From: a virus
Strand: one strand, 5' to 3'
DNA length: 64,000 nt
IMG/VR virus record: IMGVR_UViG_3300031884_000002
Span: 186,001-250,000 of that record
Shown: positions 49,574-57,328 of the stretch, piece by piece
Layout: each line of letters begins with the position of its first letter
How positions within the stretch are numbered: position 1 is the stretch's first letter
The notes under the pieces: model-generated
Told to the model about the DNA's origin: nothing
What the model saw: the letters and a program-made list of their open reading frames with translations, nothing else
Database searches by the model: none
Position numbers and translations under genes: made by a program

Positions 49574-51127
49574 TCATTTATTTTTAATTATATTTCTAAC
49601 TATATTAAATGCTTCGTCTCTTGTTAAATTTGGATTTTCATATATAGCATCTCGTATAGCGTCTAATATTTCTTTATAAATTGGACCCCTTGGTATTTTT
49701 AACGATATTAAATCATCACCAGTTACCGGTAATTTATCGGTTTTCTTTGGAATTGAGTTTTTTAATGCGTCAATTCGTCTTATAATATTTGGTATTTGTT
49801 CTGGATTTGTATGACTTCCTTCATGAGACGCATTATCCGCCGACATAACATCCAAGGTTGCTTCCAAATGGTCTCCCAAATCAACTACAAACTTTCTAAG
49901 TGCTTTATCAGTCACTAATTCTCCTTTTTCACCGGACCTTTTAAGTCGCATATGATTTTTAATTCCGGCAACTACTGGATTTATAATTTCCGATGGATAT
50001 TTCAGATTAGTTAATATTTCTCGTGCCATGTCAGCACCTATATGCTCGTGCTCATAAAAATGGATTTCTCCATCAACTATAGTTTTGGTTTTTACTTTAC
50101 CAACATCGTGAAACAATGCCATTAATCTATTTATTAGATTAGGTTTAGTTTTCTTTAATACTTCGAGTGAATGCATCCATACGTCGTGTTTATGATATTT
50201 ATTTTGACCCATTCCTATTGCCTGTTCCAATTCCGGTGAAATATATTTCATTGCCCCAATATCTTTTAACATATCCAATGCTTCGGCTGGATGGTCGGTT
50301 AATAACATTTTATTCATTTCATCTCGGATACGTTCTTTCGAAATGTGTTGTAATTCATTTATATTACGTTTCATTCCTTCTAACGTTTCTTCGTCTAAAG
50401 TGAATCCATATTTTATAGCGAATCTGACTCCTCTCAAAATCCGCAAACTGTCTTGTTGATATATTTCATCGGCAGGAGAAGTAGTTTTTAATATTCCATT
50501 GTGAATATCTGATATTCCTCTTCCGGTTATATCCAATACTTTACTAGTAGTTAAATCAAACACCAAGCTATTGATAGTGTAATCTCTTCTATAGATATCA
50601 TCTTCTATGGTTCCTGCTCTTACAATTGGCTTCCTACTTCCATGTATATATTCTTCTTTTCGTGCGGCAACACATTCTATATCCATATTAGATAAGTCAA
50701 TTCCATTATATTCTACCCCTTTCAAAACAAACTTAGCAGTTCCAAATGTAGGAAATAATACAGGATTTGACATATTCTTAGTGTATTCTGCTAATTTTTG
50801 TAAAGTGGCTTCATCTTTATTACAAATTAAATCCCAATTTGTTTTTATAAATTGTATAAACTCTTTAAATACAACTTCCGTTGGACCTTTATAATTTTTC
50901 ATAAATAAGGTAGCCCAACGAGCAAACTCCATTCCTCCAGTTATATCGTGATTTGTTACAACCACATCCAAATCTTTTGGTGAGCCACCCATTTCCATAT
51001 CCCTCACTGCGCCACCAGCAAGATATACTTGTCCTCTATACGGTCCTTCTTGTACCAATTTCTTTAGGTATTCTATGGCTGTGGTTTCTACAACACCTTC
51101 GTTTAATAACATTTTCAATTTAATCAT
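49574..51127 (-). CDS. CCA-adding-type nucleotidyltransferase with HD domain and MIKLKxLLxE leader
   Basis: 517 residues. Leader MIKLKMLLNE. Class II tRNA nucleotidyltransferase/poly(A) polymerase head: YLAGGAVRDMEMGGSPKDLDVVV, RRDYTINSLVFDL, ILRGVRFAIKYGFTLDEET. The C-terminal HD phosphohydrolase domain has HKHDVWMHS, RLMALFHDVGKVKT, HFYEHEHIGADMA. The whole matches bacterial CCA enzymes of the E. coli type. It could repair or extend tRNA 3' ends damaged by host defence nucleases. It follows its neighbour's stop by 2 nt. The leader suggests virion packaging. Confidence 0.88.
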   Translation of the reverse strand: MIKLKMLLNEGVVETTAIEYLKKLVQEGPYRGQVYLAGGAVRDMEMGGSPKDLDVVVTNHDITGGMEFARWATLFMKNYKGPTEVVFKEFIQFIKTNWDLICNKDEATLQKLAEYTKNMSNPVLFPTFGTAKFVLKGVEYNGIDLSNMDIECVAARKEEYIHGSRKPIVRAGTIEDDIYRRDYTINSLVFDLTTSKVLDITGRGISDIHNGILKTTSPADEIYQQDSLRILRGVRFAIKYGFTLDEETLEGMKRNINELQHISKERIRDEMNKMLLTDHPAEALDMLKDIGAMKYISPELEQAIGMGQNKYHKHDVWMHSLEVLKKTKPNLINRLMALFHDVGKVKTKTIVDGEIHFYEHEHIGADMAREILTNLKYPSEIINPVVAGIKNHMRLKRSGEKGELVTDKALRKFVVDLGDHLEATLDVMSADNASHEGSHTNPEQIPNIIRRIDALKNSIPKKTDKLPVTGDDLISLKIPRGPIYKEILDAIRDAIYENPNLTRDEAFNIVRNIIKNK

Positions 51128-51129
51128 AT

Positions 51130-51744
51130 TTAATAAGTATATGGTTCATAAATCTCATGTGGCAATCTCAATGCTAACAATGCAATTTCAACTTCTTTCA
51201 AACATTCGTTGACTCCACCACCAGTTAAAACAATATTTCTATAATTTTTCAAAAAATCCATTAAATCAGGTATATTTACACAATCTCTACTATCTCTTAA
51301 CAATTCGTATACTTCTTTTCTGTCTGTTCTTCTATACTCTCTTAAATATTTAGCCCACATTTCACGAGTCATATCTCTAGAATCTCGTATGTCATTTTCA
51401 TACATGAATCTTACAAAATTAGCAATTGTATCATCTGCTAAATTATTGTCAATACAATATCTAAAAAACGCATATCCTTTATCATACCAGATAGAACTAT
51501 TAATCACATCTTCGTTCAATCCTTGTTCCATGAACCAATATTTATATTCTGATTCATCAGGAAATCCTAAATCCGGACCATTAAATAAAAATATTAATTT
51601 ATAACAATCTAAATTGTTTAGAAATTCACAATATCTATCCATCCTAAAACCAAATGATTTTCGATATTCCGGTTGAATATCTACCGATATAAAAGTTTTA
51701 CCATTGAATGATTCTTCAGTTAAAATGGATTTTAGGTTTATCAT
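51130..51744 (-). CDS. Isochorismatase-like hydrolase with MINLKxILxE leader
   Basis: 204 residues. Leader MINLKSILTE. SVDIQPEYRKSF, WYDKGYAFF and IVLTGGGVNECLKEVEIAL correspond to the Asp, Lys and Cys positions of the isochorismatase/nicotinamidase fold, with the middle expanded. This family acts on amides such as nicotinamide, which would fit NAD metabolism next to ADP-ribosyltransferases; that link is inference. The start overlaps the upstream stop as ATGA. Confidence 0.6.
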   Translation of the reverse strand: MINLKSILTEESFNGKTFISVDIQPEYRKSFGFRMDRYCEFLNNLDCYKLIFLFNGPDLGFPDESEYKYWFMEQGLNEDVINSSIWYDKGYAFFRYCIDNNLADDTIANFVRFMYENDIRDSRDMTREMWAKYLREYRRTDRKEVYELLRDSRDCVNIPDLMDFLKNYRNIVLTGGGVNECLKEVEIALLALRLPHEIYEPYTY

Positions 51745-52559
51745 AAAAATATAAGTTTATATAATTCTTTTATAAACTGTCTCCATCGAACCGGCTCTTT
51801 CTTTTTCATATCATCTATATTTTCCAGTATTTCATTCAATCTTTCATCTCTGTAAAATGCATTATTTGAATAATTATTAGATATTAGTTCTTTAAATGCG
51901 GTTTCCCATTTATTCTTAGGGAAGTTTTTATTTAGATATCGTTTAATATGAAACGCATATGTATGAAGATTAGTTTTAAACTCTATATCTCGCATATGGT
52001 GAGCAGTTCTACCCGAACTTGATGAGTTATATCCTAATAAATCAGTTGTTCGATTTAACACTTTTTCCTTTGGTAATCCGGTTTTTGATATCATTTGAAC
52101 CAAATGACGAAGTTCATGTTTTACCGTATCAATCAATTCGTCTGTTGATTTTTTAAAACTATGTATAAACGAATACGTATCAATTATAATATATAATTCG
52201 GTTGGATTTTCTTCCACTTTAACATATCCTGTATTAGAAGAATTAAACCCGTTTGTAATTCTAACTACAATATCCGGAAACTCTCTTTGTTTTGATAATA
52301 TTCTAAAATCGGATAGTCCCCAAGCTGTATCTACTTTATATGATTCAATTTTAAATAATAATCGTCCTTCTTTTTTGTATTGGGTTGCTAATCTATAATA
52401 TTCGTTATATTTTATTATCGAATGATTCGATTTAGTTTTAGAATGTTCCGCTCTTGTTTTGAAATAAGGTAAAAATAATGCCGCAATATATTTTGCGGCT
52501 GCTGTTGCCAATGCATCAGCCTCAACCTGTAATTCAAAGTTTTCTGTTAACTCTATCAT
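51741..52559 (-). CDS. Zinc metallopeptidase-like protein
   Basis: 272 residues. The HELRH motif at 148-152 (TVKHELRHLVQ) is the HExxH zinc site; RDIEFKTNL about 40 residues later could give the third ligand. The N-terminus MIELTENFELQ is a looser version of the operon leader. A protein-degrading role against host targets is inferred. The start overlaps the lysozyme stop as ATGA. Confidence 0.65.
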   Translation of the reverse strand: MIELTENFELQVEADALATAAAKYIAALFLPYFKTRAEHSKTKSNHSIIKYNEYYRLATQYKKEGRLLFKIESYKVDTAWGLSDFRILSKQREFPDIVVRITNGFNSSNTGYVKVEENPTELYIIIDTYSFIHSFKKSTDELIDTVKHELRHLVQMISKTGLPKEKVLNRTTDLLGYNSSSSGRTAHHMRDIEFKTNLHTYAFHIKRYLNKNFPKNKWETAFKELISNNYSNNAFYRDERLNEILENIDDMKKKEPVRWRQFIKELYKLIFL

Positions 52560-53131
52560 ATATTCTTAAGAAACGTATCAAAATATTTATTATTTCTTCC
52601 CAGTTCTATTTTTTTACCATTTTTATCAATGGCACTTCTTTTATATTCGGCAGTTGCTGTTTTCCAATCACCCAATAAAACAGCTCTTACAAACTTTGGA
52701 AAGTGTCGTATTGTACCTAAATTATAAGCAAAGTCAATCAACATTTCTTCTTTGTGCTGGTCCAATGTCGGAATATTAACTTTAAACATGTGTTTAATAT
52801 CGGAATATACTTTTCCTTTGGCAATTGTCAAATCTCTGATAAGCAATTCATTTGCTTGTTTATCAGTTATTCCGTTTTTAAATAGATGCATTTCATTATT
52901 TTCTATTTTATGCCCAAATCCTATATGTGGACCGGTTGGGTCTTGATACATGTGCCATATTCCATTTTTATATCCTTTATTTATTCCATTCTCCACATTT
53001 TTAATGTATTTTATTAAAGTGGGTGAAAACTCATGGTGCGTATTCGATTGAATATGACCGGAAGGAATGTCAATATTTTCAAACACAAAAAAATTTTTGT
53101 ATTTCGGAGTTTGGGTTTTTGCGTAGCACAT
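52556..53131 (-). CDS. T4-type lysozyme (GH24)
   Basis: 191 residues. Catalytic Glu47 (KNVENG) and Asp64 with GPHIGFGHK give the GH24 core; EEMLIDFAYNLG and FVRAVLLGDWKTAT are the conserved C-terminal helices. It cleaves peptidoglycan. No signal peptide or membrane segment is seen, so it needs a holin as endolysin, or could be virion-borne. It is the first gene of the enzyme operon, 3 nt after a late-type box. Confidence 0.82.
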   Translation of the reverse strand: MCYAKTQTPKYKNFFVFENIDIPSGHIQSNTHHEFSPTLIKYIKNVENGINKGYKNGIWHMYQDPTGPHIGFGHKIENNEMHLFKNGITDKQANELLIRDLTIAKGKVYSDIKHMFKVNIPTLDQHKEEMLIDFAYNLGTIRHFPKFVRAVLLGDWKTATAEYKRSAIDKNGKKIELGRNNKYFDTFLKNI

Positions 53132-53134
53132 AAA

Positions 53135-53143
53135 TATAAATAT
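53135..53143 (-). promoter_or_regulatory. Late-type AT box
   Basis: ATATTTATA on the coding strand, 3 nt before the lysozyme ATG. Head of the packaged-enzyme operon and divergent from the neck genes. Confidence 0.55.
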
Positions 53144-53174
53144 AATTTTAATTAGTTAAACAAGAAATCCACTC

Positions 53175-53183
53175 ATATTTATT
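53175..53183 (+). promoter_or_regulatory. Late-type AT box (ATATTTATT)
   Basis: One mismatch to the consensus, 6 nt before the ATG at 53190. With the box at 53135 it forms a divergent late promoter region of 58 nt. Confidence 0.45.
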
Positions 53184-53189
53184 ATTTAT

Positions 53190-54380
53190 ATGAATAATGA
53201 AGAATATCAAGAATATAATAATGCGTTGATTCGCTGGCCGGGGAGCGGTAGTTTGGATGTTGCTTCGTTAACTATATTTGGAAATTATAATAATGACGCT
53301 CAATTTATACGAGATTGTATAGGAGCATCGAAATGGGCATGTTTAAGATTAGGATATCCAACGGTTGATGTAGAATTAGTAGATAAGATAATATATCCTG
53401 CTTTTGAAGAGTCTGTTAATGAATATAATGCAAAAGTAAATGAGTTTAATGCTATTAACAATATGATAGCATTACAAGGACAGACCATTTCATCTACGAA
53501 TGGAGGAGTAACTGGAAAAGTAGTAAACTCAACGGGTCTTGAAAGGATGACTATAATCGCTCGTGATTATGGAAGTGAAGCAGGTAGCGGTGGTAATTAT
53601 GATTGGAAAATGGCATCATTTCAAGTTTATCCAAATCGGCAAACCTATGATTTACAAGAACTTATAGGATTTGGAGAGGATTGTAATAGAATTGAAATCA
53701 AAAGAATATTCCACGATAGACCACCCGCATTTCAAAGAATATATGATCCATTTTCCATGACTGGAATGAGTTATTCTAATATTTTAACCGAATTAGGATT
53801 TGGAGCATATAGTCCTGCAACTCAATTTTTAATGTGTCCTATATTCGAAGACATGTTAAGAGGTCAAGCCATTCAATTTAATGATTTAGTTAGAAAGTCG
53901 GCATTTTCATTCCACGTTGCCAATAATAAAGTAACTTTATTTCCAGTTCCTGAATGTGGATATAAATGTCATATTCAATATACCACTGATAATATCAAAT
54001 TAGAAAACAATTCTTTATATGGAGATGGAACTAATGTTATTAGTGATTTAGCCGACATTCCATATTCGGTTCATCCATATTCCAGTATAAATGATGCTGG
54101 AAGACAATGGATTAGAAAATATTTCTTAGCAAATTGTAAAGAAATATTAGGATGTATTCGTCAAAAAGTTCAAACTTTACCAATTCCCGGTGGAGAAACG
54201 ACTTTAGATGGTGCAGAGTTAAGAAGCGAGGCACAGCAAGAAAAGCAACTATTACAAGATAATTTGAAAGAAATATTAGAAAACACAAGTAAATATAATC
54301 AGATGGAAAAACAATCTGCTTACAATTCGCAGTTAATGGATAATTTAAAAGCGGTTCCTCTTGGATTATATATATTTTAA
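53190..54380 (+). CDS. Neck/head-completion protein (T4 gp13 region type)
   Basis: 396 residues. AQFIRDCIGASKWACLRLGYP, FEESVNEYNAKVN, YGSEAGSGGNYDW, FHDRPPAFQRIYDPFSMTGM and FLMCPIFEDMLRGQAIQFNDLVRKS form a conserved structural protein of environmental T4-like phages, usually placed with neck proteins. It joins head to tail. The C-terminus is a charged coiled coil. It starts a plus-strand cluster of virion genes. Confidence 0.6.
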   Translation: MNNEEYQEYNNALIRWPGSGSLDVASLTIFGNYNNDAQFIRDCIGASKWACLRLGYPTVDVELVDKIIYPAFEESVNEYNAKVNEFNAINNMIALQGQTISSTNGGVTGKVVNSTGLERMTIIARDYGSEAGSGGNYDWKMASFQVYPNRQTYDLQELIGFGEDCNRIEIKRIFHDRPPAFQRIYDPFSMTGMSYSNILTELGFGAYSPATQFLMCPIFEDMLRGQAIQFNDLVRKSAFSFHVANNKVTLFPVPECGYKCHIQYTTDNIKLENNSLYGDGTNVISDLADIPYSVHPYSSINDAGRQWIRKYFLANCKEILGCIRQKVQTLPIPGGETTLDGAELRSEAQQEKQLLQDNLKEILENTSKYNQMEKQSAYNSQLMDNLKAVPLGLYIF

Positions 54381-54417
54381 CCAACTCAACAATATGAAAT
54401 GTACTAAAGTTTTAGGG

Positions 54418-54445
54418 TTGACAAATAGAAAATAATCTATAAACT
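54418..54445 (+). promoter_or_regulatory. Sigma-70-type promoter, leaderless configuration
   Basis: TTGACA, 16 nt, TAAACT (or TATAAA at 14 nt), ending 8 nt before the ATG at 54454. Confidence 0.6.
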
Positions 54446-54453
54446 GTGGCAAT

Positions 54454-54696
54454 ATGAAAAACAAAAAACTATTCGTAAAAACTAACACCGGCACATTTAT
54501 CTTAAATGAAGGATATGGCGAAACCGACATGAATAATCCCGAAGAAAAACGAGAAGTTCAAATTGGAAAAGAAATATATTCTATTTTAGAATATTCTGTT
54601 AAAAACTTAAAAAATCAAGAATCAGTATATGAAAACTTAGTAAAAATTGCCAAATTAGCAGAAGAATTGGTAAATATGCATGGAAGTCAACTCTAA
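54454..54696 (+). CDS. Small hypothetical early protein
   Basis: 80 residues. A short beta start (KLFVKTNTGTFILNEG) and then a helical charged part (KEIYSILEYSVKNLKNQESV). The only gene in this late cluster with a sigma-70 promoter. Two nt separate its stop from the next ATG. Function unknown. Confidence 0.55.
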   Translation: MKNKKLFVKTNTGTFILNEGYGETDMNNPEEKREVQIGKEIYSILEYSVKNLKNQESVYENLVKIAKLAEELVNMHGSQL

Positions 54697-54698
54697 TT

Positions 54699-55169
54699 AT
54701 GAGAGGTCGATATTTTAGTCCCAGAGATATATCTTTCATTCGAGGGGTCAATGAAGAATTGCTTAATCGAGTAATTCAAACTGGCGTAGTTATATATAAA
54801 ATTGCGGCAGATATAACTCAGACAAATATTTATGGAGAAGTATCCAATAAAAGTATTAAAAAATATCATCGAGGATTATACATAAACGCATATGTTGATA
54901 GAGGAGAATTAACAACTGAACCCAATGATTTTATTGATAAGAAACAAAATACCGTGTTTAAGTTTTTATATCACGAATTAAAAAAATTAGAGTTTTATCC
55001 TCAAGAGGGAGATATTATACAATTCAATGACCGTTTATATCAAACCGAAAATGTAGTAGGACAAGACCAATTATTAGGAGGACAACCAGATAAATCGTTC
55101 AGTATAATTGTAAACACACATTATAGTCGTCTTTCGGTAAATGATTTGAAGTTTGTAGACCAGCATTGA
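54699..55169 (+). CDS. Virion neck-region protein
   Basis: 156 residues. RYFSPRDISFIRGVNEELLNRVIQTGV, TNIYGEVSNK, KLEFYPQEGDIIQFNDRLYQ and LGGQPDKSFSIIVNTHYSRLS recall a conserved small structural protein that stands between gp13-like and tail-completion genes in environmental T4-like phages, possibly a head-tail connector. No enzymatic motif. Confidence 0.6.
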   Translation: MRGRYFSPRDISFIRGVNEELLNRVIQTGVVIYKIAADITQTNIYGEVSNKSIKKYHRGLYINAYVDRGELTTEPNDFIDKKQNTVFKFLYHELKKLEFYPQEGDIIQFNDRLYQTENVVGQDQLLGGQPDKSFSIIVNTHYSRLSVNDLKFVDQH

Positions 55170-55202
55170 TTTATATAAATGCGGGTTATTGACATTGTAA
55201 TT

Positions 55203-55211
55203 ATATTTATA
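55203..55211 (+). promoter_or_regulatory. Late-type AT box
   Basis: ATATTTATA, 5 nt before the ATG at 55217, in a run ATATTTATATTTATATG. Confidence 0.55.
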
Positions 55212-55216
55212 TTTAT

Positions 55217-56350
55217 ATGTCAAATAATGAACTTTCATCCACTCCTGTATTAAATAGAGCAGAACAGGTGCGTAGAGATAATGATACTCAAAAGAGTTTA
55301 TCTATTAGTTTATATGATATAGATAATACAATTTTAAATCATTTACAAAATAATTTAAAACTTCAAGTGGAACATGAAGGAGTTATAAAAAAACCGGTTT
55401 GTATGTTTGGGTCTCCTGAATTATGGAAGGCAATGCAAAAAGATTCATTTATTAGGGATTACCAAGGAAAAATAACACTTCCAGCTATTATTTTAAAAAG
55501 AACCACTTCAAATACCGATGAAACATTTATTCATTTTAATAGATATTTAAATGAAGCAGTTATAAAAACATATTCCGAAAAAAATCAATATACTAGGTTT
55601 TCTATTTTAAATGGAAGTAATGCTCCCGTAAATGAAGTTTATAATATAACATTTCCAAGTCATATGAAATTAACTTATAAGTTTATAATATGGACGGAAT
55701 ATATTTCTCAAATGAATCAATTAGTGGAAGCATTTCAATTTAATACTAAAGATTATTGGGGAACTGAACATGGATACAAATTCAGAGTTGATAGCGTATC
55801 ATTCGGACATACGGTGGAATTACAAGCGGGGGATGATAGATTGGTAAAAACTGAGTTTGATTTAAACGTTCATGGATATATTTTGCCCGAGACGATGACT
55901 AAATTAGATTCTCAAAAACAAACGTTTAAAAAACTTTTAACCGCTAAAAAAATAGTAATGGGAGTTGATTTATCATCGGATACTCAACCTTTATATCCAT
56001 ATGGAAATAATAATTCAAAATGGAAAAGTCAGCAATATCCAAATAAGGATGCCGATGAAATTATTACTCCTGCTCCAATTTCAGTATCGGATGGAGTAGT
56101 AAACCCTGAAACTGGAATAATATCCAATTCTAATCCAGTGTATTCTACACTTTCTTATGTTTCGTCAGTTGGAAATACAAACATAAATAATATATATCCG
56201 TCCGTATCTGGTCCATATTTAACATTAGTCGAAACTCCCGCTTCTATAACATCGGCAGGACAAGAAGGACAAGCATCATTTGACGACCAATATTTTTATG
56301 TGTATACTAAAAATCAATGGAGACGAGTAGCAATATCAAGTTTTTCCTAA
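55217..56350 (+). CDS. Virion structural protein, tail-completion region
   Basis: 377 residues. KSLSISLYDIDNTILNHL, FGSPELWKAMQKDSFIRD, ITLPAIILKRTT, FPSHMKLTYKFIIWTEYISQMNQLVEAFQF and TEFDLNVHGYILPE belong to a conserved structural family of T4-like environmental phages near the neck genes. It may terminate the tail tube or sheath (gp15-like position). The C-terminal ~120 residues are Ser/Pro/Asn-rich and end in a small fibre-like QASFDDQYFYVYTKNQWRRV motif. Confidence 0.6.
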   Translation: MSNNELSSTPVLNRAEQVRRDNDTQKSLSISLYDIDNTILNHLQNNLKLQVEHEGVIKKPVCMFGSPELWKAMQKDSFIRDYQGKITLPAIILKRTTSNTDETFIHFNRYLNEAVIKTYSEKNQYTRFSILNGSNAPVNEVYNITFPSHMKLTYKFIIWTEYISQMNQLVEAFQFNTKDYWGTEHGYKFRVDSVSFGHTVELQAGDDRLVKTEFDLNVHGYILPETMTKLDSQKQTFKKLLTAKKIVMGVDLSSDTQPLYPYGNNNSKWKSQQYPNKDADEIITPAPISVSDGVVNPETGIISNSNPVYSTLSYVSSVGNTNINNIYPSVSGPYLTLVETPASITSAGQEGQASFDDQYFYVYTKNQWRRVAISSFS

Positions 56351-56353
56351 ATT

Positions 56354-57325
56354 ATGATACTTTATAATGCAAAAGATATTTTTATTCAGAGAAAACCGAC
56401 TATAGGTAATGGGTTTGAAGAATATGTTTTCAGGTCAACTCCCAATGAAGTTATCGTTTTTGATTCCAATAGTAATTTAATAAGTATTGATTATTTAACA
56501 TTAGCCGATACATTATCGCCATTATTAGCATCTACTTCTCAATCGATATCTTCAAGTTATTCGAGTTATTCCCTATTATCCAATATATCAAATACTTCTT
56601 CATTTATGGCGTTTAATGGAAATAGACCTATAAAACGAAGTGGATATTCCGGATTAAATGTTGGAGGTCAAGATGTTGATGATTTTCTAAATAATTTCTT
56701 TTTTCCATTTGTATCGGCTACAGTATCAGATTCGGGTGGCGGATTATATCAGACTGGAAGTTTGCAAACCGTATCGGTATATTCAAACATAACTGTAAAT
56801 GACGAGACTGGATTCGGGTCTGGTTCTATATTTAAAGATGGTGCGGTATGGAATAATCAAGCATCAATTCCTCCATATTCATTTACATTTAATGATATAA
56901 ATACATATTCTAATCATACGTATCAAACTTTTGTATCGGTTAATAATAATGGGTCTCCCACCGTGATAAGTTCAAATGCAATCTCAATTTCATTTGTATA
57001 TCCATATTTATGGGGAATGAGTGTCACTTCGGGGTTATCGGGAATCTCATTATACAACGCATTTACTCCTCAAATAGTGACACAAACTTCCAAGACTATC
57101 AATTTAAATGGAAGTGCGGTATATATTTATTTTGCATATCCGGCAATTTATCCCGATTTAACATCGATATTAGACCCTAATTCATTTCAAGTAATTGGAA
57201 GTTTTAATAAGTCAACCGTATCCGTAACCAGTACAGGATTAACTAACAACTGGACTACTAATTATAAAGTGTATCAAACTCAATTAGTATCGAGTCCAGC
57301 CGGAAATTTTCAATTTATATATTAA
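56354..57325 (+). CDS. Tail-fibre or appendage protein
   Basis: 323 residues, Ser/Asn/Tyr-rich and beta-structured, without recognised domain. SQSISSSYSSYSLLSNISN at ~70-90 matches the repeat vocabulary of the next gene. The start follows the previous stop as TAA-ATT-ATG with no Shine-Dalgarno sequence, so translation is probably coupled. Confidence 0.6.
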   Translation: MILYNAKDIFIQRKPTIGNGFEEYVFRSTPNEVIVFDSNSNLISIDYLTLADTLSPLLASTSQSISSSYSSYSLLSNISNTSSFMAFNGNRPIKRSGYSGLNVGGQDVDDFLNNFFFPFVSATVSDSGGGLYQTGSLQTVSVYSNITVNDETGFGSGSIFKDGAVWNNQASIPPYSFTFNDINTYSNHTYQTFVSVNNNGSPTVISSNAISISFVYPYLWGMSVTSGLSGISLYNAFTPQIVTQTSKTINLNGSAVYIYFAYPAIYPDLTSILDPNSFQVIGSFNKSTVSVTSTGLTNNWTTNYKVYQTQLVSSPAGNFQFIY

Positions 57326-57328
57326 TTT

